Positions 1 to 7,712 of a stretch of DNA of 64,000 nucleotides are shown piece by piece. Position numbers and translations under genes: made by a program. The notes beneath the pieces were generated by a model, which saw only the letters and a list, made by a program, of their open reading frames with translations, ran no database searches and had not been told where the DNA came from. Source of the DNA: Parabacteroides sp. ZJ-118 (lineage in GTDB: Bacteria > Bacteroidota > Bacteroidia > Bacteroidales > Tannerellaceae); assembly GCF_011038785.1 (NCBI RefSeq), contig NZ_JAAKDT010000010.1, positions 1-64,000 on the forward strand, read 5' to 3'. Each line of letters opens with the position of its first letter. Position 1 is the stretch's first letter.

Positions 1-156
1 GCCAACAGACAAGCGACCCGCCGCCGCCTTCCCGGGGATATATCCGCCTGGGACAGGGCGGCTAAGTCTCTGGAATCCCCCTCGCGTCCCATTGGTTTGG
101 CGCCGGATCTCAATGGTTCTCCGGCCGGGTCCCGGTGGGAGACGAACGAGGAGAGC

Positions 157-300
157 AGGGCGCAAAGGGCGCATCTTTACGTGCCTTTATAAAAACTTTT
201 ATATATATATAAATTTACATCGTACTTACACAGTAAGATGAATATTTATATATATATATTTTTTTTAGCGGAGGTCTTGTTTTTGCGCCCTTTGCGCCCT
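157..300. repeat. Long inverted repeat with AT-rich core
   Basis: Perfect 17-bp arms (157-173, AGGGCGCAAAGGGCGCA; 284-300, its reverse complement) flank a strongly AT-rich core of about 110 bp. The match continues outward imperfectly (153-156 and 301-305). The core itself holds a second imperfect palindrome: TA-repeat arms around CTTAC-ACA-GTAAG near 222-240. The whole could fold into a long cruciform or hairpin. It lies between two weak coding frames with inward-facing ends. A small mobile element or a double terminator are possible readings; the sequence alone does not decide. Confidence 0.7.
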
Positions 301-308
301 GGCTCCTT

Positions 309-566
309 TTAGGGAGGCGGCGTTGGACCGGGCTTATCCTTTTGATCCTCAGTGTTCTCGGGTTTCTCAGGGTCGCTGTTCCCCTTCTCCTGCCCAGGGC
401 GCAAGAAATTGGCTTTTACCTGTTCCGACGTGATCTCCGTGATCTCGAAAAGACGTTTTTTCCGGCGATTCCGTGAGCGAAAAACCTGCTTTTCCAGTAC
501 CTCGACCGACGTGAGTGTACACGAAAACGTGTCGGCGCGATACGTAAAAACGCTCTTGTTTTCGCC
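309..566 (-). pseudogene. Start-less reading frame, probable gene remnant
   Basis: A frame of 85 codons is open from just after a TAA (567-569) down to the stop at 309-311. It has no ATG, GTG or suitable start near its beginning. It nevertheless reads like protein, with a regular central part (VEVLEKQVF, FEITEITSEQVKANF) and an acidic, proline-rich end (DPEKPENTEDQKDKPGPT then PPP). Such tails occur on HU-like DNA-binding proteins of Bacteroidetes, but I cannot show the HU fold, so the family is a guess. The likely reading is the 3' end of a gene whose 5' part was shifted out of frame or lost. Confidence 0.35.
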
Positions 567-731
567 TTAATTCCGGTCTGTGTAAGACGCGATAGTGTGT
601 CGAGGCGCTCCGGCTCGCGGAAGCAGGAGACAGTGGTGGGAAATAACAGGATGCTAAGGCGTTTGCAATAAAGAGGAAACCGTCTCTGTCCCATTTTAGG
701 ATTTTCACGCCTTGCCCGCATTTGCCGAAGG

Positions 732-1205
732 TTACCTCTTCTTCAACAAGAAAGTATTGATCTGCTTCACAAACTCCTCACGGGGAAGAGCTCCCATCGA
801 CATTTGAGGCTGTCCTTCCTTAGGGATAAACAAGAACGTAGGAATACTTTGTATACCAAAAGCGGCAGCCAACTCCTTTTCCTTATCCACATTTATCTTA
901 TAAACTACAATGTCATTCTTATACAGGATAGCCAAATCCCTTAAAATAGGAGCCACTTGCTTGCAGGGGCCACACCAGTCCGCATAAAAATCGACGATAC
1001 AAGGCTTATCACCTTCATAAACCCATTTCGTGGCGTTCTTCTCGTAATTGAATACCTTTTGCAGGAACTCGGCCTTGTTTAAAGTAATGACCTCTCCCTT
1101 GGAAACGGTACCAACCTCACTTGATTTATCTGATTTAGCGGACATCGAGCAGCTTACCAATAGCAGCACAACCGAAACCAGCCATAAACTTTTCAACTTT
1201 CTCAT
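732..1205 (-). CDS. Thioredoxin-fold lipoprotein
   Basis: 157-residue thiol-disulfide protein. A lipoprotein signal ends at Cys19 (LLLVSC), so the protein should be anchored facing the periplasm. The thioredoxin fold follows from about residue 45, with WCGPC at 77-81 and the cis-proline loop as QSIPTF. WCGPC is the classical thioredoxin active site, so a disulfide-reducing or electron-relaying role outside the cytoplasm is likely; the partner is unknown. It is monocistronic, with no related gene beside it. A TATTTTTG -7 box lies on this strand at 1243-1250. Confidence 0.9.
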   Translation of the reverse strand: MRKLKSLWLVSVVLLLVSCSMSAKSDKSSEVGTVSKGEVITLNKAEFLQKVFNYEKNATKWVYEGDKPCIVDFYADWCGPCKQVAPILRDLAILYKNDIVVYKINVDKEKELAAAFGIQSIPTFLFIPKEGQPQMSMGALPREEFVKQINTFLLKKR

Positions 1206-1242
1206 ATAGAAACCTTTTACTTGATTAATAAATTATTTGACG

Positions 1243-1250
1243 CAAAAATA
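1243..1250 (-). promoter_or_regulatory. Probable promoter -7 box of thioredoxin-like gene
   Basis: On the minus strand this reads TATTTTTG, matching the Bacteroidetes TAnnTTTG box, about 38 bases ahead of the ATG. No clear TTTG -33 box is seen at the expected distance. Confidence 0.4.
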
Positions 1251-1371
1251 GCAATAAAAAGGAGATTCCCACACATTCTGTATCTTAAAAGAAAAGAAGG
1301 CACGGGAGGGAAACTATCCACGGACATTTCCCCCTGCGCCAATTATATCTCAGTTATATCTTTTGCGGCAA

Positions 1372-1403
1372 GTTGTTTTATTGATGAATAGCCATTATAT
1401 TTG
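1372..1403 (+). promoter_or_regulatory. Promoter of DUF4494-YggS-DHOD-like operon
   Basis: GTTG at 1372-1375, a 20-bp spacer and TATATTTG at 1396-1403 match the Bacteroidetes vegetative promoter. The start point would be near 1410, leaving a leader of about 40 bases before the ATG at 1449. Confidence 0.65.
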
Positions 1404-1448
1404 TACGTTGTTTTAAACAGAGTACGGACTAAATAAAAAGTAAAGCAT

Positions 1449-1952
1449 ATGCACAATTGGTTTGAATGTAAGGTCTCTTACGAGAAAATGCTGGAAAATG
1501 GCATGCAGAAAAAAGTAACCGAGCCTTATCTAGTGGATGCCCTGTCTTTTACGGAAGCGGAAGCTCGTATTATCGAGGAGATCCGCCCCTTCATCACGGG
1601 TGAATTCACGGTAACAGACATCAAACGAGCTCGTTTATCCGAATTATTCTTCAATGAGAATGGTGATCGATTCTATAAGATCAAGGTTTATTTTATCACG
1701 TTGGACGAGAAGAGCGGAGCGGAAAAGAAAACCGCCGCGCAAATGCTTGCCCAAGCCACTACACTCAAAGAGGCCATCGCTGTATTGGAAGACGGAATGA
1801 AGGGGACATTGGCGGATTATACCATTGCCTCGGTAACGGAAACCCAACTGATAGACGTGTTTCCATTTGACGCAAACAGTATCCCCGGCGAGAAGGAAAG
1901 CGGCGAGAAACTGATAGCGGAACAAAAACAACAAGCTGAACAAAGAGGATAA
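1449..1952 (+). CDS. DUF4494 domain-containing protein
   Basis: 167-residue soluble protein without signal peptide, recognised as DUF4494, a small Bacteroidetes family of unknown function. Visible features are an N-terminal WFECKVSYEK segment, a central FTVTDIKRARLSELFF stretch and a Gln/Glu-rich tail. The next gene, a YggS-type PLP protein, starts 4 bases after the stop, so the two are almost certainly co-transcribed. That order suggests a link to amino-acid or PLP homeostasis, but this is only context. Confidence 0.85.
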   Translation: MHNWFECKVSYEKMLENGMQKKVTEPYLVDALSFTEAEARIIEEIRPFITGEFTVTDIKRARLSELFFNENGDRFYKIKVYFITLDEKSGAEKKTAAQMLAQATTLKEAIAVLEDGMKGTLADYTIASVTETQLIDVFPFDANSIPGEKESGEKLIAEQKQQAEQRG

Positions 1953-1956
1953 AAAC

Positions 1957-2625
1957 ATGAGTATCGCTCAAAACATAGTACAACTGAAAACGTCGCTCCC
2001 GCAAGGGGTGACGTTGGTGGCCGTCTCTAAGTTCCACCCGGTGGAAGCGCTGTGGGAGGCTTACAACGCGGGGCAGCGAGTGTTTGGCGAAAGCAGGGCA
2101 CAGGAGCTGAGCGCCAAGCAAAAAGTACTGCCTGAGGATATCGAATGGCATTTTATCGGTCCATTACAAAGCAATAAGGTAAAAGATATCGCTCCTTTTG
2201 TTCATTTGATCCATAGCATAGACTCCTTGAAGCTTTTGGCAGAGGTGAATAAACAAGCGAGAAAAAACGACCGCACGATCCGGGTATTATTGGAGATCCA
2301 TGTGGCGCAAGAGGAATCCAAGCACGGACTCAGTCCCGAGGAATGCAAGGAGTTGTTGCGTGACGAGTCCTTAGCGGAATTCCGGCATATCCGTATTTGC
2401 GGATTGATGGGCATGGCTACCAACACCGATGATACAGAGTTGATACGGGATGAATTTTGGAGAATCCATGATTTATTTATCGAACTGAAAGAGACGCTCT
2501 GTAAAGACAACGTCGACTTCAAGGAGATATCCATGGGTATGAGCCATGATTACCCGATCGCCATCCAAGAAGGAAGCACCTTGATACGGGTAGGTACCGG
2601 TATCTTTGGCGAACGGGAGTATTAA
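1957..2625 (+). CDS. YggS/PLPBP family PLP-binding protein
   Basis: 222-residue alanine-racemase-fold PLP carrier of the YggS/PROSC family. Members bind pyridoxal phosphate but lack the racemase C-terminal domain, and they buffer PLP and influence amino- and keto-acid pools. The PLP lysine is Lys25 in VAVSKFHP. The signature HFIGPLQSNK and the C-terminal SMGMSHDYPIAI phosphate-binding region are intact. Length is normal for the family. It is the middle gene of a three-gene operon, 29 bases before the next start. Confidence 0.93.
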   Translation: MSIAQNIVQLKTSLPQGVTLVAVSKFHPVEALWEAYNAGQRVFGESRAQELSAKQKVLPEDIEWHFIGPLQSNKVKDIAPFVHLIHSIDSLKLLAEVNKQARKNDRTIRVLLEIHVAQEESKHGLSPEECKELLRDESLAEFRHIRICGLMGMATNTDDTELIRDEFWRIHDLFIELKETLCKDNVDFKEISMGMSHDYPIAIQEGSTLIRVGTGIFGEREY

Positions 2626-2654
2626 AGTAATTATTAAATCTAAATATAGACAAC

Positions 2655-3632
2655 ATGATTGACATTAAAACCCAATACGCAGGGTTGACACTTCGCAATC
2701 CGATTATCGTCGGGAGTTCCGGACTCACCAATAAGGCGGAACATAACAGGGATCTTGAGAAAGCAGGCGCTGGAGCTATCGTATTGAAATCGCTTTTCGA
2801 AGAGCAGATCGAGCTGCAAAGCGAAGCTTTGATGCAAGACTCCGATTACCCCGAAGCCGCGGATTATATCCGTGGTTATGTAAAAGCGAATCAAGTAAAC
2901 GATTATCTAGAACTGATCAAGAAGAGCAAGGAATTATGTACGATCCCTATCATCGCCAGCATCAATTGTTATAAGGCGGACGCTTGGATCGATTTCGCCC
3001 GCCAAATTGAGTTAGCGGGAGCAGACGCTCTGGAATTGAACGTATTCTTCATGGAAACCGAACTGACCGAAGATCTCGAGAGTATCCGGAATACGTATGT
3101 CAGTATCATCCGCAAGGTAAAAGAGACCGTATCGATTCCGGTTATCATGAAGATCGGAAAGAATTACAGCAATATTCCTTCGCTGGTTCATTTGTTGAAA
3201 GTAAACGGTGCTGACGGAGTCGTGCTATTCAACCGTTTCTATCAACCGGACATTGACATCAATAATATGCAGATCGTTTCGGGTAACGTATTTAGCAATC
3301 ATTCCGATTTGAGCGATACGATTCGCTGGACGGCTATCGTATCCGGAAAGATCCCGGGAATCAGTATCGCTTCCTCTACCGGTGTGCATGATTGGGAAGA
3401 TGTCATCAAATGTCTATTGGCCGGTGCTTCCGCCATACAGATGTGTAGCGCCGTCTATACACACGGGGCGGAAATCATCTCCCAAGTATTGACTTGCGTG
3501 GAAGAGTGGATGCATCAGGCGCATTACCAGTCCCTCTCCCAATTCCAAGGTAAATTAAATTACGCCAATATCTCGAACCCGGCGATGTATGAGCGTTCAC
3601 AATTCATGAAATATTTCTCCAACAGAGACTAA
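2655..3632 (+). CDS. Dihydroorotate dehydrogenase-like flavoprotein
   Basis: 325-residue TIM-barrel protein of the dihydroorotate dehydrogenase superfamily (PF01180-type), probably FMN-binding: IVGSSGLTN at the N-terminus, VIMKIGKNY in the middle and SSTGVHDWEDV near the C-terminal phosphate site. True DHODs carry a catalytic Cys or Ser in an N-x-S/C-PN loop; here the matching place reads ELNVFFMETEL, with no such loop. I therefore infer an oxidoreductase with another substrate rather than a pyrimidine-synthesis enzyme. Last gene of the operon, followed by two hairpins. Confidence 0.85.
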   Translation: MIDIKTQYAGLTLRNPIIVGSSGLTNKAEHNRDLEKAGAGAIVLKSLFEEQIELQSEALMQDSDYPEAADYIRGYVKANQVNDYLELIKKSKELCTIPIIASINCYKADAWIDFARQIELAGADALELNVFFMETELTEDLESIRNTYVSIIRKVKETVSIPVIMKIGKNYSNIPSLVHLLKVNGADGVVLFNRFYQPDIDINNMQIVSGNVFSNHSDLSDTIRWTAIVSGKIPGISIASSTGVHDWEDVIKCLLAGASAIQMCSAVYTHGAEIISQVLTCVEEWMHQAHYQSLSQFQGKLNYANISNPAMYERSQFMKYFSNRD

Positions 3633-3654
3633 AAGAGAACAAATCTTTAGTAGT

Positions 3655-3693
3655 AGAGGGTGTATCAAATTGAAGCTATTTGGTACACCCTCT
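3655..3693 (+). terminator. Hairpin downstream of DHOD-like gene
   Basis: Arms of 16 bases (AGAGGGTGTATCAAAT and its complement with one G-U pair) around a 7-base loop, 22 bases after the stop codon. It has no long T run of its own; a second hairpin with a T run follows at once. Confidence 0.6.
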
Positions 3694-3698
3694 GATTT

Positions 3699-3726
3699 TA
3701 ACCCTGTAAGGGTTAGCTATTTTTTC
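3699..3726 (+). terminator. Rho-independent terminator
   Basis: TAACCCT-GTA-AGGGTTA, a perfect 7-bp stem, followed by AGCTATTTTTT. It is the second of two consecutive hairpins ending the operon. Confidence 0.7.
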
Positions 3727-3796
3727 AGAGATAGTCAAGTGGGTCAAACAAAAACATAAAAATCAAAAATAATTTCTTCAAATTCCGCTATGAGGC

Positions 3797-3827
3797 ATTG
3801 AAGATATTCAATTTATGACTAATTTTG
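3797..3827 (+). promoter_or_regulatory. mscL promoter
   Basis: ATTG at 3797-3800, a 19-bp spacer and TAATTTTG at 3820-3827 fit the Bacteroidetes promoter. The predicted start point is about 20 bases before the ATG at 3855. Confidence 0.6.
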
Positions 3828-3854
3828 TTGTTATAATATAAAAAGCGTTGTTTT

Positions 3855-4277
3855 ATGAAAAAAATGTTACAGGAGTTTAAGCAGTTCGCCATGCGAGGTA
3901 ACGTAGTAGACATGGCGGTAGGTATCATTATCGGTGGTGCCTTCGGAAAGATCGTATCTTCTATCGTAGCGGATCTGATCATGCCGATGGTAGGTTTACT
4001 TGTAGGTGGCGTGAATTTCACGGATTTAAAAATCACGTTGAAGCACGCCGTAATGGAGGGAGACAAGGTGATCTCTCCGGCGGTCTCCATTAACTATGGA
4101 AGTTTCATACAAGTGACACTAGATTTTATAATCATAGCTTTCGCCGTCTTTTTACTTATCAAAGGTGTTAATGCTTTAAACAAGAAGAAGGAAGAAGCCC
4201 CGAAAGCCCCAGCCGCACCCCCTGCTGATATCCAATTACTTACCGAAATCAGGGATTTGCTGAAAAATAACAGATAA
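3855..4277 (+). CDS. mscL: Large-conductance mechanosensitive channel
   Basis: 140-residue inner-membrane channel that opens under membrane tension to release solutes during hypo-osmotic shock. It has the typical MscL plan: an amphipathic N-terminus ([12 protein letters not shown]), TM1 with the pore-lining [18 protein letters not shown], a periplasmic loop, TM2 (residues about 88-107) and a cytoplasmic helix after [10 protein letters not shown]. Length is normal. Transcribed alone from the promoter just upstream. Confidence 0.96.
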   Translation: MKKMLQEFKQFAMRGNVVDMAVGIIIGGAFGKIVSSIVADLIMPMVGLLVGGVNFTDLKITLKHAVMEGDKVISPAVSINYGSFIQVTLDFIIIAFAVFLLIKGVNALNKKKEEAPKAPAAPPADIQLLTEIRDLLKNNR

Positions 4278-4415
4278 ACACGAACCTTGTCGGTTGACTT
4301 ACTGTTTTAAATGTGTTGTTCGGTTTAGCCGCAGGTGTAATTGTGGGTGAAGGTGCAACGTTTTCTCGAATCCATTCGTCTCATAAGAAAAGAGTATAAA
4401 TTAATTACACTTCGT

Positions 4416-5252
4416 ATGAGAACAAGAATGATGGCCTTATTTGCGTTGATCGCTTTTTGCGTGATGCCTATCGAGGCGAAGAAAGTAAAAGGGAATGGGG
4501 ATATTATCACGAAAGAAATCTCCGTCGGAGACTATTCAGCGATAAAAGTCGGCTCAACCGCCATGGGGTATAGCGACAGTTGGTTCAGCCTATTCAGCCA
4601 TGGGGAAAGCCCGTCGTACGTTTTCGAGTATACGCAAGGAGAAGCAGCATCCTTACGAATCACGATCGACGAGAACTTATATCCTTATATAAACGTTCAA
4701 GTAAAAAATGAGGAACTTTCAATTTCCACGGAGAATGGTACACAATTAAACCCTACCCGATTTAAAATAGAGGGCACTTCCAAGAAGCTGGGAAAAATCC
4801 AGATGTCCGGTTGTATGGATTTTGTCTTAAGAGGCGCTTTATCGGGGGACGATCTGGAAGTTATAGCGACAAGGGGTAGCGAAGTAAAAATGAAGCCACC
4901 GGTCGATGTATCTAATTGCATAATTGAAGCGACCGGCGGTAGCGATATTATCATCAACAACCTTGCTACCCGGATAATACGAGGTAGTGCCAGCGGAGGT
5001 AGTGATCTCAAGCTAGCGGGAAAAGCGGAGAATGGCGAGTATTCCGCCTCAGGAGGCTCGGATATCAAGGCTTATGATCTTATCTTGAACCAGTTGGTAT
5101 GTTCTGCTAGTGGTGGTTCCGATATTTATACGCACGTGACCGATCATATCAAGGCTTCGGCAAGCGGAGGTAGTGATATACATTACAAAGGCTCGGCAAG
5201 ATCGGATACATACACTTCCGGAGGTAGTGATATTCTAAAAGAGGGTGATTAG
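4416..5252 (+). CDS. DUF2807 (head GIN domain) secreted protein
   Basis: 278-residue exported protein with the DUF2807 parallel beta-helix fold. I choose the ATG at 4416 because it gives a clean signal peptide (MMALFALIAFCVMPIEA); a TTG start 75 bases upstream would add a charged non-signal extension. The last third repeats SGGSD at regular spacing (GGSDII, GGSDLK, GGSDIK, GGSDIY, GGSDIH, GGSDIL), the turn motif of the stacked coils. Function is unknown; members are thought to be surface or periplasmic. The stop codon lies inside the loop of the terminator hairpin. Confidence 0.85.
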   Translation: MRTRMMALFALIAFCVMPIEAKKVKGNGDIITKEISVGDYSAIKVGSTAMGYSDSWFSLFSHGESPSYVFEYTQGEAASLRITIDENLYPYINVQVKNEELSISTENGTQLNPTRFKIEGTSKKLGKIQMSGCMDFVLRGALSGDDLEVIATRGSEVKMKPPVDVSNCIIEATGGSDIIINNLATRIIRGSASGGSDLKLAGKAENGEYSASGGSDIKAYDLILNQLVCSASGGSDIYTHVTDHIKASASGGSDIHYKGSARSDTYTSGGSDILKEGD

Positions 5253-5268
5253 CACCCTCTTTTTTTTC
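5240..5268 (+). terminator. Rho-independent terminator overlapping a stop codon
   Basis: AGAGGGTG / CACCCTCT, an 8-bp stem with a 5-base loop, followed by a run of seven or more T. The TAG stop of the DUF2807 gene (5250-5252) forms part of the loop, so translating ribosomes should cover the stem until release. Confidence 0.85.
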
Positions 5269-5327
5269 TCCTTACACATTGAATCTTATAACGAATAAAC
5301 CTAAAATCCGCGTCTCATCATCGATAA

Positions 5328-6581
5328 TTAAAACTTTGCCCGTGCACCGGGGTTATTTATTGGGGCACACTTGATAGCAAAATACAAGATATACAAGAAA
5401 GCGATCAACGGGACGATGAAACCCAGCGCCATATTCCCCTCGCCGATATATCCCATCAGCACCGGACTGAATGCGCCACCGGCAACTCCCATCACGATAT
5501 AAGAGGAGGCTTTCTTGGTATAAACGCCCATACCTTCCAGCCCCAAAGCGAAAATCGTAGGGAACATGATAGACATAAAGAAAAAGGACAAATAAAGAGC
5601 GTATAGCGAAAGCGTACCTACAGAAGCCACCACCAAAGCCATACAAACGGCACTCAACAAAGAATACCAAGTCAGCAAACGACCCGGAGCTAACCATTTC
5701 ATCGTAAAACTACCGCTCAAACGCCCGATCATAAACAAGGCCATTCCACCGAATGCCAAAATACGAGACGCTTGCAAATTACTGATATCCGGATCCATCT
5801 CCGTCACGTAATTGATAAAGAACCCGAAGATTCCCGTCTGCGCGGCGCAATAACAGAATTGGGCGACCACGGAACGTACAAACTGCCTATGTTTCCATAT
5901 TGAGACGGCGGGTTTCTCCTCGGCAATAGCGGTCACCTCCTCTTCATCTTCCGGCTTAATTTCAGGCAACTTCGTAAAAAAGAAGAGCGACGCTACGAAC
6001 AAGACGATACCACCTACCAAGATATAAGGTTTAGTCAACGCCATCGAATCTCCCTCCGGTGCCCCGAATATCAACAAGCCTCCCACCAAAGGTCCCAATA
6101 TCCAGCCCAATCCATTAAAAGACTGGGATAAGTTCAACCGTTGGGCGGCGGAAGCGGACGGCCCCAATATCGTAGAATAGGGATTCGCCGCCGTCTCCAA
6201 GATACAAAGTCCGCAAGCTATCACAAACAAGGCGATCAGGAAAGGCGTAGCCGAATGTAAGAAAGCCGCCGGAATAAACCCGAAAGCTCCGATAGCGAAC
6301 AATAGCAAACCCATGATAATCCCTTTCTTATATCCGTAGCGTCTCATGAATGCCCCCGCCGGCAGCGCCATCAAGAAATAAGCGATATACGTAGAGAATT
6401 GCACCAAGCCGCTCTCTGCCTTGGTCATCGTGAAGACTCCTTGAAAATGCTTGTTCAGCACATCCAAGAGCCCGTGGGCGAACCCCCAAAGCAAAAACAA
6501 ACTCGTGATCAAGATAAACGGGATCAAATAAGATTTCCCTCCCGGGGCGGCAACCAGCGACTGTTTCTTTTGTTTTTCCAT
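5328..6581 (-). CDS. fucP: L-fucose:H+ symporter (FucP-type MFS)
   Basis: 417-residue major facilitator with twelve predicted membrane helices, of the FucP family (sugar-proton symport). Family signs are FLLWGFAHGLLDVLNKHFQ in TM1, where FucP carries its key acidic residue, and ETAANPYSTILGP in TM4-5. The central cytoplasmic loop is acidic (PEDEEEVTAIAEEKP). It lies 8 bases after a sugar mutarotase gene, so import and anomer conversion of a 6-deoxyhexose are coupled in one operon. L-fucose is most likely; another deoxysugar is possible. Confidence 0.9.
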   Translation of the reverse strand: MEKQKKQSLVAAPGGKSYLIPFILITSLFLLWGFAHGLLDVLNKHFQGVFTMTKAESGLVQFSTYIAYFLMALPAGAFMRRYGYKKGIIMGLLLFAIGAFGFIPAAFLHSATPFLIALFVIACGLCILETAANPYSTILGPSASAAQRLNLSQSFNGLGWILGPLVGGLLIFGAPEGDSMALTKPYILVGGIVLFVASLFFFTKLPEIKPEDEEEVTAIAEEKPAVSIWKHRQFVRSVVAQFCYCAAQTGIFGFFINYVTEMDPDISNLQASRILAFGGMALFMIGRLSGSFTMKWLAPGRLLTWYSLLSAVCMALVVASVGTLSLYALYLSFFFMSIMFPTIFALGLEGMGVYTKKASSYIVMGVAGGAFSPVLMGYIGEGNMALGFIVPLIAFLYILYFAIKCAPINNPGARAKF

Positions 6582-6589
6582 CCTCCCGT

Positions 6590-6940
6590 CTATTTACTTG
6601 CGCCTGGCAATTTAAACATACATTCCATTAACTGCCATTTCTCGGACGAGGAGCTTCCCGGAGCAGCTTTCTGATACTTCGCCACAAAGTCCTCCCATTC
6701 CGCTTGCTTATCCATCGTCGCCAGACGGGCGAACGCCGCATCCCAATCAAAATCATCCGGTGTCTCCACAATCATGAACAACCGAGTTCCCAAACGGTAA
6801 ATCTCCATATCTAAGATCCCTACCGCACGGATTCCTTCCGGTATCTCCGGCCAAATATGTTCCGGCGAATGCCAATAGCAATACTCTTTCATCAATTGCT
6901 CATCTTCTTTCAGATCCAAAGTCTGACAATATCTTTTCAT
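6590..6940 (-). CDS. L-rhamnose/L-fucose mutarotase (DUF718 type)
   Basis: 116-residue cytoplasmic protein of the RhaM-like mutarotase family, which interconverts alpha and beta anomers of deoxyhexoses. The start is MKRYCQTLDL at 6940; upstream in-frame codons lie within the neighbouring gene. The YCYWHSPEHIWPEI segment holds the conserved His/Trp sugar-pocket residues. It immediately precedes fucP, which favours L-fucose over L-rhamnose as substrate, though the family is named after rhamnose. Confidence 0.85.
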   Translation of the reverse strand: MKRYCQTLDLKEDEQLMKEYCYWHSPEHIWPEIPEGIRAVGILDMEIYRLGTRLFMIVETPDDFDWDAAFARLATMDKQAEWEDFVAKYQKAAPGSSSSEKWQLMECMFKLPGASK

Positions 6941-6972
6941 AACATCGTTTTTTAAATAAAGTCGTAAAGGTA

Positions 6973-6980
6973 CAAAAGTA
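6973..6980 (-). promoter_or_regulatory. Possible promoter -7 box of mutarotase-fucP operon
   Basis: Minus-strand TACTTTTG at the end of the Nudix gene, about 33 bases ahead of the mutarotase ATG. No clear -33 box, so the operon could also be read from upstream. Confidence 0.4.
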
Positions 6981-6983
6981 TCC

Positions 6984-7610
6984 TTAATCCAGATAAACAT
7001 CTTCGAACGGATGCTTATAATAGGCATACATCCGTTGGATCTGCTCCGGGAGTACACGTTCCAAAGACAACGGGGGCAACTCCTGCACTCGAAAGAAACC
7101 TTTTCCCAAGATATCGAAGGTCTCGGTAAATACCCCGCCCTTTAACTCGCAAAGGATAAAAAACTTATATACATAATAGGGTATAGCGGGATGCGGATGC
7201 TTGCTCATATCCATCACGGCCAGCAAGCGTATCGGGAGCACATCTAAGCCCGTCTCCTCTTTCACCTCTTTCGCCGCTACCTCTTTCGGGGAATATCCCA
7301 CATCGCTCCATCCGCCGGGCAACGACCAGCATCCGTCCATTTTCTCACGAACCAGCAAAATCTCGTCTTTCTCGTTAAAGACAACCGCACGGATATCGAC
7401 TTTCGGAGTTACATACTCTTGAGCCGGGCGGTAAACACTGGCCACATCATCGGGCTTCAATCCCGTAGCCAGAGCCGTTATTTCATCACTTAGGCGGCTC
7501 AACTCTTCATAACGTTCCGTATCGTACTCACTTAATGAATAAACCAACCCCGTCTGAGACAAGGCCCGGATACGCTGGGCCAATAGAACCAACTCCTTAC
7601 TTCTAGACAT
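6984..7610 (-). CDS. Nudix hydrolase with N-terminal extension
   Basis: 208-residue protein: an N-terminal helical domain of the Nudix_hydro_N type (about 1-60) followed by a Nudix domain. The Nudix box reads GWSDVGYSPKEVAAKEVKE then ETGL; it keeps the metal-binding EVKEE part but has Tyr in place of the usual first box Glu, as I recall for this subfamily (B. subtilis YjhB type). ADP-ribose or a related nucleoside diphosphate is the likely substrate. A tiny membrane-like frame ends 6 bases upstream. Confidence 0.87.
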   Translation of the reverse strand: MSRSKELVLLAQRIRALSQTGLVYSLSEYDTERYEELSRLSDEITALATGLKPDDVASVYRPAQEYVTPKVDIRAVVFNEKDEILLVREKMDGCWSLPGGWSDVGYSPKEVAAKEVKEETGLDVLPIRLLAVMDMSKHPHPAIPYYVYKFFILCELKGGVFTETFDILGKGFFRVQELPPLSLERVLPEQIQRMYAYYKHPFEDVYLD

Positions 7611-7616
7611 ACAATT

Positions 7617-7712
7617 TTACTGTTTTAGATAACATGATCCTATGATATAGTTATTATAGATTGATCCGGACAACAGATAAATAACCGCCACGAGTATCAC
7701 GATGACCAACAC
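7617..7712 (-). CDS. Possible 31-residue single-TM peptide
   Basis: A short frame ending 6 bases before the Nudix start encodes a hydrophobic helix (VLVIVILVAVIYLLSG) followed by a Tyr/Asn-rich tail. The frame continues upstream as KRGRVV, which would obey the positive-inside rule, but it has no ATG; the only starts are GTG or TTG, after an AGAGGTAGG that could act as a ribosome site. A true small membrane protein, or the 3' remnant of one, are both possible. Confidence 0.3.
   Translation of the reverse strand: MLVIVILVAVIYLLSGSIYNNYIIGSCYLKQ

Larger units (their letters stand above)
1..731. other. Gene-poor left edge, no confident gene
   Basis: No reading frame here has a good start and a recognisable family. 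Bases 1-192 are open on the plus strand and end in TAA at 190-192, so they could be the 3' end of a gene that starts outside the window. The minus strand of the same GC-rich stretch is also open in one frame, so openness alone is weak evidence. The rest holds the inverted repeat at 157-300 and a start-less minus frame at 309-566. Overlapping minus frames at 367-721 read as arginine- and phenylalanine-rich and do not look coding. Confidence 0.5.

Noticed and set aside
4341-4415. Upstream TTG start of the DUF2807 gene
   Set aside because: Would place a charged 25-residue extension before an otherwise normal signal peptide.
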